A stretch of 64,000 bases of DNA. It comes from Costus lasius. Lineage: Eukaryota > Streptophyta > Magnoliopsida > Zingiberales > Costaceae. Shown here piece by piece: positions 47,776 to 57,365 of the stretch. The stretch's first letter is position 1; each line of letters starts with the position of its first letter. The translations under genes were made by a program, and so were the position numbers. The notes beneath the pieces were generated by a model. It saw only the letters and a list, made by a program, of their open reading frames with translations. It was not told the origin of the DNA and did not search any database. The stretch spans positions 17,872,001 to 17,936,000 of the forward strand of contig CM050447.1 in assembly GCA_027563935.2 (NCBI GenBank). Direction: 5' to 3'.

Positions 47776-49978
47776 ATGGCGATTGATCCGAGGACGGACA
47801 AGCTAATACGCCGCACCATCATGGTCGGCACCGTCACTGCCGCTTACTTCCTCCTCACCGCCGACTATGGCCCTCATGGGCACGCTCTTCTCCCTGTAAG
47901 TTCACGATTAACCGTATACGTTCTTCTTCTTCCCTTTTGCTTCGCTTTTCTATTTTTTGGCCTTTTTTTACCATGTGGTTTAATTAGGGCAAAATGATAA
48001 CTTTGGCCGCGATAAGTACTAGTTTGTAGAAATCCAAACTCTGCATTTTCATTTAAATCTTTCTTTGCTCTGTAGGTAACTGTGTATTATGGGCAAATTG
48101 AAATTTTGACTCTTCGTTTAGTTCTTCGCGAGTGAGAAACTGCTTATCATGCTTCAAGATTTCCTTTCAAGAGGAAAGAGTTTTCCATTCTGATTATTTA
48201 GAGTCAAATGGGGAAGTAGCCAAAGAGAGTTCCCTAAATGGATTAATTGCAGCGAGACTCTAGTACTTTGGTCAAATTGCAGGGATACCCTTAAATGACA
48301 ATTTAATGGGTACCATATTTCCAATAATTTGATAATTTTAACATGTTATATAACCTGTTCCACTAAATCCTGTCTGTCTACATTTTTGTATCGAAAATGA
48401 TAATGGCCATAACAAGGTTTGGCGTCAAGCCCCACCTTCTTGCGGTAAAAAAAAGAAAGAAAATGATTACTGAAAACCCTAATTCTACGTGGCTATGAAA
48501 TCTTAATACTGTACCGAAATTAATGTTATAATAAAATATTAGTAACTGTTATGTCATTTTTTTTTTTGGCCTAGTTAAAGGGTAAAAGGGGCTCTGGCTG
48601 CAATTTGACCTCACCACAGTGGAGCCTCTGTGCAATTTACCATTCTTAATTTTCAGAAGAGTATCTAATTGAGGAAGTGCATGACATGGATACTGATACT
48701 AGGTTTGATCATAAATATTGTGCAGCACATACTAGTTCGTCAGATATTTTAATCTTTTTGATACTACTATAGGAAATCAGCTGACCATTGATTTTGTAAA
48801 CAGTGATGGAAGGACATTTGTATGAATAACAGATGCTAAAAGATGTAACATCTCTGACTTAGCAGGTAGGGGTTTATCTAGACTTGTTAGTGTAGATGTT
48901 AGCTTGAGCAGCCACCATGCGAGTAACAGGTATTAAGCTTTATCACTTGTGACTGCTGAATATACCAAAACAATATCTAATATATTTATCCAAGAAGCAA
49001 GCATCATCTTCAGTACTTCCATGAAGCAAGAGGCTAAATAGAAGAATCTATTTATCCTGTTTAAACTGTTCCCGCTTAAGGCACCTCTTCTGACGCTGCT
49101 CCGGAAATGTACAGCTGAATCCTTATTGATTGTTCAATTAGCACCCAGGTTTAACTAACCCCTGTTTAAAATCAATGCTGCCCCATGGTGAAACATTCAC
49201 AGATGATCAGCCTCTGGAATATGTTAGTTATCTGCACATGCAATCTATCCAGTTAATTGAATCTCACTACGTGATCCGTCTTGCTTATCTCTATGACCTT
49301 GCCGTTTCTCTTACAGTAACCACTCCACTTTCGAAGAATACTTGTCATCTTTCTTTTTTACTTTTTCTTTTTATGATTTAGGGACCTCAATTTGGCCTCC
49401 AATCTTGGACTCAGGCGAGGCTTCTTTACTCTAGCATCATTCTGTTTAATTCAGTACAATGAGATGATATGCAAAATATAAAGAGCATTTTTTTAGTTCC
49501 GGAATTAAATTCTCGTTAGCTACCGCCATATCTTTCTTATTCCTGCAAGTACTAAATAAATGAAGTGGTGTTTAGGACAATTTTCCTCTTTTCTTTTGCT
49601 TGTATGCTTTACTTAGCAAGTTAATATGGATTTTCTTTTCTTCTGTACACTTTCTTATTTAATAAACCTTTTTGGTTGATGCATTATATGCCACTCTGAG
49701 TTAGCATCGACCTCACTTTATTATGCTTGCTAAAAGTCTGTTGCATAACGTTGTCATGCTAATTACCCTTAAAACTTTTACTTGTATTTATCTGTTATAT
49801 GATTTACAAAATCGAATCATAATACTTTGTTATTAGGTTTTGTTACTCCTATAACCTTTTTGAGTTTCAGATTAAGAGAGCTATTGAATCCGCGAAATCC
49901 TCACTCAAGAGTATTCTCGTAGGCAGGGTAAGAACTCAAGACACGGAGGATAATTCTAAGCGTGACGATTCGAAATAG
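47776..49978 (+). CDS. Conserved 75-aa plant protein with one membrane segment
   Basis: Two exons, 47776-47895 and 49871-49978 (GT-AG, phase 0), encode 75 aa. The N-terminus MAIDPRTDKLIRRT leads into a hydrophobic segment, IMVGTVTAAYFLLTADYGP (about 15-33), then an amphipathic helix KRAIESAKSSLKSIL and a polar, charged tail. I recall similar short plant proteins with a TA(A/S)YFLLTADYGP core, but no function is known to me. It could be an organelle- or ER-membrane subunit. A second possible donor (GGCAG|GGTAAGA) lies inside the last exon near 49926, allowing an alternative C-terminus. Intron 1 is ~2 kb and gene-free. Confidence 0.75.
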
Positions 49979-49983
49979 TTTTT

Positions 49984-50090
49984 TTAGTTGAAATGCAAGA
50001 TAGTTGCAGTCTCCTATAATTTGTGTACTAAATTAGTGTTTTAGTTGAAATGCAAGATAGTTGCAGTCTCCTATAATTTGTGTACTAAAT
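49984..50090 (+). repeat. 57-bp tandem duplication just after the small gene's stop
   Basis: TTAGTTGAAATGCAAGATAG starts near 49984 and again 57 bases later. Apart from the ~4-base linker the units are identical. They lie 6 bases past the stop, in the presumed 3' UTR. Confidence 0.9.
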
Positions 50091-50605
50091 TTCCATCAAA
50101 GCAAAGTTTCGGATTGCTGCGGTAGCAAGCTTTGCTGTTGTTCTTGTTGATTCAGTATCAATAGTTAACGTCAGTCAATCATCCGTGACAGTGTGCTCTG
50201 CTGCCTATATCTAACATAAATTGTTTGGAATGTAGATTTCCATTCCGTTTCACACCTATTCTCAGTCTGCCACAAAATTTAAAGTATCTCAGTGTGTAGA
50301 CCAACTTGTTTTATTCTGTGTAAAGTCTGTTCTAAAACACTTGTACAGTTTTGATTTGACAGTCTAACATAAATTAGCTACAAATGTTTAGGGGCAAACT
50401 GTAATTTTGGCAGTGTACTTAGTGATAATTAATAAAATATTTATAAAATAATATATAGCCTAAACTTTGCTGATAGACATTTATTCACATTTTAGGATTT
50501 AGTAGTGGCTATTGGTTCAAAATGGTTAAATAATCAGTATATGACGAATCTATAAATACATATTTTGTTGAGTTTGACTTAAAATGAATGTTTTACCGAA
50601 TTACA

Positions 50606-52218
50606 CTAGGTGTTACGCCCAGCCCCTTTTATCCAGCCCAACCCATTTGGGCCGTTAACCGCAAGTCAAAATCGGCCCAAGCCCATTGAAACGAAATATT
50701 CAATTAGGGAAATCGGACAAAGAGCAAATACCGCCTCGAGCAGTGCTCTCGGATGGAACACGACCGGCGGCCAAAAATCTCGAAGCAAAAGTGGCAACTC
50801 CGGACAGGCGAGGCGGCGGCACAAGCCTGACGACGCCTCTGATGAAGGTGGTGATGCCTCAGTAGCCAAGGCAGATCTCCGCGTGCAGGCAGCAGCAGAG
50901 ATCGGACGGGGACAAGATCTCGTCCCAACAGATGACGAGAGGCGACGTCTCATCAGCTCTGGCCCCCAAAAGCATTCGACGACACCCCATGCGAAGCCAC
51001 GTGGAATCGACGCCGTGGAAACAGCCGAGCGGAGCGGCCGCGTGAAGCTTAGTCGGCAGACTCAAGCTTCGGCTGCACGCAAAGACAGAGGAGGTGAGGC
51101 GTCGCCGACTGAAACAAAGGGCAGATGCGTGCAGTTTTGAGGGAAAATGTCGTGTGGCGTTCGGCAAGCCGTCGAGAGGTCTTCCGAGGCAAATCCTCGC
51201 GAGGAGAGGAACGGACACTAGATCTGCAGGAAATCTAGCTCGGGCAGGGCGACGCAGGATCCGCCTGACAATCGCGTAAAGCTGCTGATGCGTGCACCTG
51301 AACGAGAAGACTCGGCTAGAGACGAAGCGATGCGAGGGATGCCTATAAGAGGCAAGGCGTCGAGCTTGAGAAGGGGAAGAGGAAGAAACCGGAGAGGAAT
51401 TGCTGTGAGGACTGGTCAGAGGACTTAGAACTCGGCTGGAGGACGTGGGTGAGTAGACAGCTCAATCAAGGCGATATGAACTCGCCATAGTCGTCATCCC
51501 CGACCTTCCTTGCATCTCCTTCCTCTAGATTCTGCGTCGACCGGCCGATGAGGGCTTGTGAACCCCCTCTTGGCTGCTCCGGTGGGTGGGTGGCCAGGTT
51601 CGGAGTCTCGTCGTCGCTAATCTCCTCTTCAAGCGAATTCTTCTTCCCCCTCTTCCCGTCGCCCCTTTCTCCTCTGGCGGTTTCGGCGTGCCCCAGATAT
51701 TCGATCGGGGGCGAGCGTCGGAGCTCGAGCAGAGGTGTTGCTTGTTCGGTGGACGAAGGACAAGAGCGGCAACCTCCATCGGGGAAGAAACTGTGCCCGT
51801 ATTTGCCATTCCTTTGGTGATGCGAGCTTCCGACCTCGAGCGAAGTAGTGAGCTTTGCTTACGGGCGTGACACGGACGAAATCTTACGGGCGGACAAATT
51901 AACTAGCGGATCGGGTCAGATCCAGTTTTAGATCCAATTCGCATCAGGTATACTCCTTTCCCCTTTCCATTCAAGTTGGATTCTGACGTGGCTTCTTTTC
52001 CCTCTCTCTTGCTTGGCGATCCTGGACTGGAGGAGGCTGAGGGATACATGTGATGGCGTGTCCCTGCCGGTCACGCTGAACCTGAACCCAACAAAAGCTA
52101 AATCGATCCCATGCGAGGGATCTAATTCGATTTGGCCCTGCGTGGCTATTGAAAATATGATGATACATTTAATTTTAGTTGATTATTAGATTATCTTAAT
52201 TTAGGGCATGACACTAGG
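50606..52218 (+). mobile_element. Solo-LTR-like element D with 5-bp target duplication CTAGG
   Basis: The element runs 50611-52213, beginning TGTTACGCCC and ending GGGCATGACA (TG...CA). A perfect CTAGG flanks it at 50606-50610 and 52214-52218. The sequence is GC-rich for ~1.2 kb with a TATA-like CCTATAAGAGG near 51349. Long overlapping ORFs on both strands (for example 50610-51140) reflect GC content, not genes. It is about 1.6 kb with no internal domain, so a solo LTR is the simplest reading. Its first 100 bases share phrases (CAGCCCAACCCA, GTCAAAATCGG) with unit C at 55095. Confidence 0.8.
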
Positions 52219-52755
52219 ATAGGATATGTACTTCATGGGTGTTTGACTTAAAAAGTACAAACTAATTGATTTCTGACTGAAAATATGCTTCCAGCAATAT
52301 AATTTGAAAATTTAAAGCCATCCCGTTGAATTACTACTCGTTAAAATAATAGGATTGTTATTTTAGTTAAACCTCAAGTGCAGCCTTTAGATCCTGGCCG
52401 TCAGCCTACAACTTCAAGGGAGTCGGCATAAATCCTCTCCCAAATGATCACCGCCACAACAAGGTAAATAATCATAATTATCTATTATAATAACTTTTGT
52501 CGTCTTCTATATAATCATATAATTTTATCATCAATTTAATCTTAACTCCATTTCAAGTTTCAACACAAGTTAGACCATTCAACATCATCCACGCCCTCGT
52601 GAAGCCCGACAATGCTGGAAACGGCTGCGAGAATGCCAGGAAGAAGGTGATGGGCGTCGCTTTCGCGTTTTCACTCGTAGCATTCGAGCTGGGGGGCCTA
52701 CTGCTGATATGATGAAAGTCAGTTTTATATGAATCAATTAACAACTGGTTTACGG
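52219..52755. other. Short AT-rich spacer between LTR-like elements
   Basis: No gene or clear repeat is seen. It ends with TACGG at 52751-52755, which flanks unit A. Confidence 0.5.
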
Positions 52756-53898
52756 TGTCATGCTCTAGTTGAATCAGTGTAAAAATAACTCTTAACCGTT
52801 GTCTCATGGCAGGTGAAATACCAAAACGTAATTATCTAGAATTTTTGATTCAAAATTTAAAATCTTAACTACCCTAATTAATTTTTATTTCTGAATTACA
52901 ATTCACTCGAAAAATCATAATCCTAATCAAACCCTAATTCAAATAATACCTCTCCCACTGGTCAAAATCCGCGCCGCTCAATTTAATTTCTTGCTTACGT
53001 CAGGATGACATCAGCCGTGAAATTCGATTTGATCGAAATCGCCCGTTGACTACGTCCCGTTGTTGACTCCACGTCACGCCTCGAAACTCGACGCCGGCTT
53101 CGTTCGCACGCAGCATCCGCCTCGATCGAACGCCGCCCGCGTTCGATGCTATCGCCGGAGAAGATGTTCGTGAGGGCAGGGAAAACCGCCGCCTTCCCTT
53201 CAATCCCTCTGCGTCGCCGCACGGCAGCCGCCTGCCGCCGGAAAGTCGTCGCCGCGTGGGAGGAGCTCGAAAACAGGGGAGGAAGGAGATGGAGAAAGAA
53301 GCTTTTATTCCCGTAACGAAAGCTTACAAAACTCTCAGTTGTCGCCCGCCGGCGTCCCTCTTCCCTCCCTCGCCGGTGACCTCTGCCCGGTTACAATCTC
53401 TCGATTCTCGCTCGTCGGCGTTCCTCTGATCGCCGGAAAACTCTCCTCTCAAACCCTCGCTGGTGTGTGGACGCTGGTGAAGAAGATCTTCCCTTCATCC
53501 TGTCGGACGGCTTTATAGGGAGAAGCCGCCGCCTCCCAGTCCCCTTTCCTATTTCGGGCGTCCACCTCCGCAAGCTCCGCATCGCGTCCGAGCTGCAAGT
53601 GTCGCCCGTGTCTTCCGGAAGAGACTTTACCTCCGCGAGGCCCGCTCGGCTGTGCCGCCATCGCTGTCCTCGTCCGAATCATCTGGAGGCGCGTCCGCTT
53701 TGTTCGGCGGAGGGCTCACGTCCGAGCTCCGTGGAGACGACGACGCGGTCGCGAGCCGCGTTCTGCTTCCGGATTTGGGGTCAACGCTCCTATTTTGACC
53801 GCTCCATTGGGCTGGATTTGGCTGATGGTTCCGTGGGTTTGGGGCCTCCTCTTGGCCCGATGGGTCTTCGGCCGGACCGGATGAACCCGGGCCTGACA
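52756..53898 (-). mobile_element. LTR-like unit A (oldest, CpG-decayed)
   Basis: 1143 bp, plus-strand ends TGTCATGCTC...GGCCTGACA. It is flanked by TACGG on both sides (52751-52755 and 53899-53903). Homologous to unit B in the same orientation, but its first ~90 bases show many C-to-T and G-to-A changes. Transcription signals read on the minus strand: CTATAAAG near 53513 and AATAAA near 53308. No ORF resembles a gene. Confidence 0.75.
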
Positions 53899-53903
53899 TA
53901 CGG

Positions 53904-55089
53904 TGTCACGCCCCGGTTGGATCGGCCTAAAAACAGCGTTTAACCGCTGTCTCGGGGTAATCCGGCGGAACACCGGAACTTGATCGCGCTAGGGTTTCCG
54001 AGCAAATCTCACCCTCGAATTCGAAACCCTAGTTCTCCGCTCACTTTTTTTTCCCCAAATTACAATTCTCACGAAAACCCTAACCCTAATTTTGAGAAAT
54101 CGAGAAAGAATCAAAAACCCCAAATTATAATACCTCTCGGGTCAACCCTAGAGTTGATCAGTCAAAATTGTCGTCGCCGATTTGTCACTGACGTCACTCG
54201 TGCGTTGTTTGCGTCAGTGACGAATTCGTATCCGCTGCGCGAAATTGATTTCACGTATGGATTTTGACTCAGTCAAAATCCACCCCTCGTCAGCAACCTC
54301 GAAGCGAACGCCGCCCCGCGTCGTCTTCTTCGTTCGAATGAGCGCTCGTTGCGCTTCTTCTGTTGAGCGCTCGGTGCCTGCGTCATTTGCCGCCGGGAAG
54401 AAGGGTGCGAAGGCGGGTGGAGGACGCCGCCTGTGCTTCACCCTCCGTCCTTCACGGCCGCACCAGGAACCGCCGCCGACGCCGGAAGTCAACGTCGCCT
54501 CCTGCGACCGTGATGTAGAGGACAGGGGAGTCGTCACCGGAACAAAGAACGAAGGAGACGCCGGAACGAGGGAAAACGCTTTTTATTCATCACCCAAAAG
54601 CGTACAAAAACCCTAACACTACCTCCCGTCGACGGCGACTTGTCACCGATCCACAAAGCTCTCAGAGTTTCTCTCTCTCTCTCAAGCTTCCTTCTTCGAG
54701 CTGGATTTCTACTCTCCCGATCTCCTCTCTCAGCCTGATCGCTCGATCAATTGCTCTCTCCGAGTAGTCCCTCATGATCCCCTCGATGTAGCTTTTAAAG
54801 AAGAAGATTGCCGCCTCCCTTTGTTCCCGCACGACCCGATTGCCTCTCCAAATTAGATCAACCGCGTCCGATTCCTTCGTGAGCACGCTGCTGCACCACC
54901 TCTGTCCGCGTCATCCGGGAAGATCTCGCGGATGAAGGAGATAAGGCCACAGGCCTCTGGTCAACATCGCTTGTTGACCATCCCAATCTCATGAAGCTTT
55001 TGGCTCTGTTTTTACCTCATTGACGTGGGCTTGGGTTTGTATTTGGCCCACTTGGCCTTGGGCCGAACCAGGGAGTCCAGGGCCTGACA
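53904..55089 (-). mobile_element. LTR-like unit B
   Basis: 1186 bp, plus-strand ends TGTCACGCCCC...GGCCTGACA, between TACGG at 53899-53903 and TACGG at 55090-55094. On the minus strand it carries TTTAAAAG near 54790 and AATAAA near 54585, giving the same order as unit A. It is head-to-tail with A and better preserved. ORFs such as 54245-54616 are by-products of high GC. Confidence 0.75.
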
Positions 55090-55094
55090 TACGG

Positions 55095-56371
55095 TGTCAG
55101 GCCTCGGTCAGGCCGGTTAGGCCCAACCCAAGCCCAAGCCCACACAGGAAACCCAATTCTGGGTCAAAATCGGGTCAACGCCCGATTGGGGGAATCAAAT
55201 CGAAAGAAGCGCGGCGTCGTCTCCTTTCCATGCGGCGGCTGTTCGAGCAGAGGACGCGGGCGTCGTCTTCCCCGTTGAAAGCAGAGACGTGGGGCGGCGA
55301 TGTTCGTGGCGGACGCTGTCTCCAGCAGCATCAGCGAGCTCTTCGGACATTGAGGCGGCATCGAGCTCCGATGTTGTCGGAGCAGGCGGATTCGTCTGCA
55401 CGCGAGGAAATCTCGAACGCGAAGAGGTCGCAGCACAAGAGACCGGAACTGGCGGACGAAGGCGTAAACGTCGGCGCGAGCGGAAGACTCGGGCGACAAA
55501 GAGACACGGCTGCAGACTTCCTAACCGAGAAGGAAGACGCGGGATTCTCGGCAGCTGCTCGATAAAAGGAGCAGACGAGGCAGCAATCAGGAGTGCGCGG
55601 AGGCGACACCACAGAGGCAGACGCTGGGGAGCGACTCCACTGGCGACGGCGAGCGTCGTCGCCTTGCCAGAGCAGGGGCTCTGATGCCAACGCCAGCGTG
55701 CGTTGATGCCGGTGCCAGGGGGCACCGATGCCGTCGCTAGGGAGCGTCGAAGGAGTGATCATCGAGAGAGCGATTGTAGCCGGCGATGACTGGCGAGGGA
55801 GGGATGGGGGCGCCGACGGGGGTCGGTGAAGTTTGTAAGCTTTCTTTGAGGAGAATAAAGCTTCTTCCACAACTCTATTCCCTTCCCTATTCTGTGTTCT
55901 TCAAACGTGGCGGTTTCCGACGAGGTCGCGGGCGCGGCGGTGCCCGGCGGCTGAGGCGACGCAGGCGGCGTCGAGAGTTTCGGCCGAGACAAAGCTCAGC
56001 GAAGACGACGACAGAGGAACGTGATTTCGCGTTCGTTTCGAGGCAGTGACATGGATTTTGACCGGGTCAAAATCCATACGGTGGAAACGAAGTTGATTTC
56101 ATCCGAAATCGAATTGAGAGGCTGACGTCATGCGTGACGTCAGCACAAAGATTAAATCCGCGCGACAGCGACGGATTGTGCACAGTGAAATTAATTTTGA
56201 CTTTCAGTCAAAATTAGAGAAGGGGATTGAATTTAGGGTTTTCCGGACTTTCTTGATTTGGGAAAGAAATTGACCGGAAACCCTAGGGAGTTCGCACTCC
56301 GGTGTTCCGCCGGACGACCCAAAGACAACGGATAAGCGCTGTTTTTAGGCCGATCCGACCGGGGTGTGACA
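55095..56371 (+). mobile_element. LTR-like unit C, inverted relative to A and B
   Basis: 1277 bp, plus-strand ends TGTCAGGCCTC...GGGTGTGACA. Its right 150 bases are the reverse complement of unit B's start (shared GATCGGCCTAAAAACAGCG). On the plus strand it has GATAAAAG near 55562 and AATAAA near 55853. It is flanked by TACGG (55090-55094) and TACGA (56372-56376). Overlapping ORFs on both strands (for example 55331-55870 and 55289-55684) are not genes. Confidence 0.75.
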
Positions 56372-56376
56372 TACGA

Positions 56377-57359
56377 GGTATTTTGTGCAGATTTGTCGGA
56401 TCGGGGCAGTTTATTCACCATAATAGAACTGCTATATTATAAAATAAATAATGCCCGAAATAGTACTGCGATTTAAATTAAAATTGGCTTCCAATGGAAT
56501 CTCATAATCTTCAAAACATGAACAAAGTATATTGGCGCTACCGACCAAAACCATCCTACAATCCGATGCTTGCAAAGAAGAAGCCACACATTCATCACTA
56601 TTGGGCGGAGATTTACATAGCAGAGTAACTTACATAAGCAATATTATTATTAGTTTCCTCCTATTGCTGACGTTTGAACATGCCCCGGAAACTAAAGAAA
56701 TCGTACCGGTTTAGGCTAATGGAGCCGCCCATGCCTTGAACTAAATGGTATACGCTCATGAACTCAAGGGAAAAAATTAACTCGTTGAATAGCAGGCCTT
56801 AAGCCAGGCTTAAGTAATCAACAGAAGGACGATCTCTTTTGACAGAAATAAAACGTTTCTAACAGGAAGATAAAATAAACTCCATGATCAAAAGCTTTAA
56901 TATAATGATCAGATGTAGACCTTGGGATCAAAGGGCAATAACATCTCGACTCATGAGTCCATTTTGAGCAAGCGGAAGAACCAAAAAAAAAAAATCATAG
57001 AGCAATTTGGCAATTGAGAAGTAGCAGTTAATTATTATTTTTATTTGATTTTAATGTTCGCGTTCAAAAAGGGCTAAGGATCACTAGGCCAAAGAAAATA
57101 AACCAACACATTACAGATGAAAGCTATTACTACCAGATGACAAATCAAACAGTTCAGAATTCAGACAACTTAAAGCAATACTGTCCGTTCTTGCTAGCAG
57201 CAGCCAGAAGAGCAGTAGCAGTATTTTTTTTTTTCCGATGATTATCAATGTTCGAGTTCAAAAAGGCATAAAGGAACACAAGGTTAGAGAAGATAAACCA
57301 ACATATTACAGATGAAAGACACCACGACATGAAAAATCTTAACTTACTGTTCAGACTAC
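56377..57359. other. Intergenic, AT-rich; MCTP 3' region
   Basis: No gene is seen. Two related stretches (near 57055-57135 and 57248-57325) share TTCAAAAAGG...AAACCAACA(C/T)ATTACAGATGAAAG and form a ~195-bp imperfect tandem duplication that runs toward the MCTP 3' end. Confidence 0.55.
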
Positions 57360-57365
57360 TTAAAG
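57055..57365. repeat. ~195-bp imperfect tandem duplication at the MCTP 3' end
   Basis: GTTC...AAAAAGG, AAACCAACA(C/T)ATTACAGATGAAAG and (ACTTAAAGCA)ATACT(G/A)TC(C/T)GTTCTTGCT occur at about 57058-57200 and again at about 57252-57380. The second copy runs into the last codons of MCTP, so the 3' end of the coding region was part of the duplicated segment. Confidence 0.75.

Noticed and set aside
53467..53943. 158-codon ORF (+), and similar ORFs at 50610-51140, 55020-55565 and 55331-55870
   Set aside because: They lie within LTR-like units with matching ends and flanking duplications, overlap open frames on the other strand, and show no domain.
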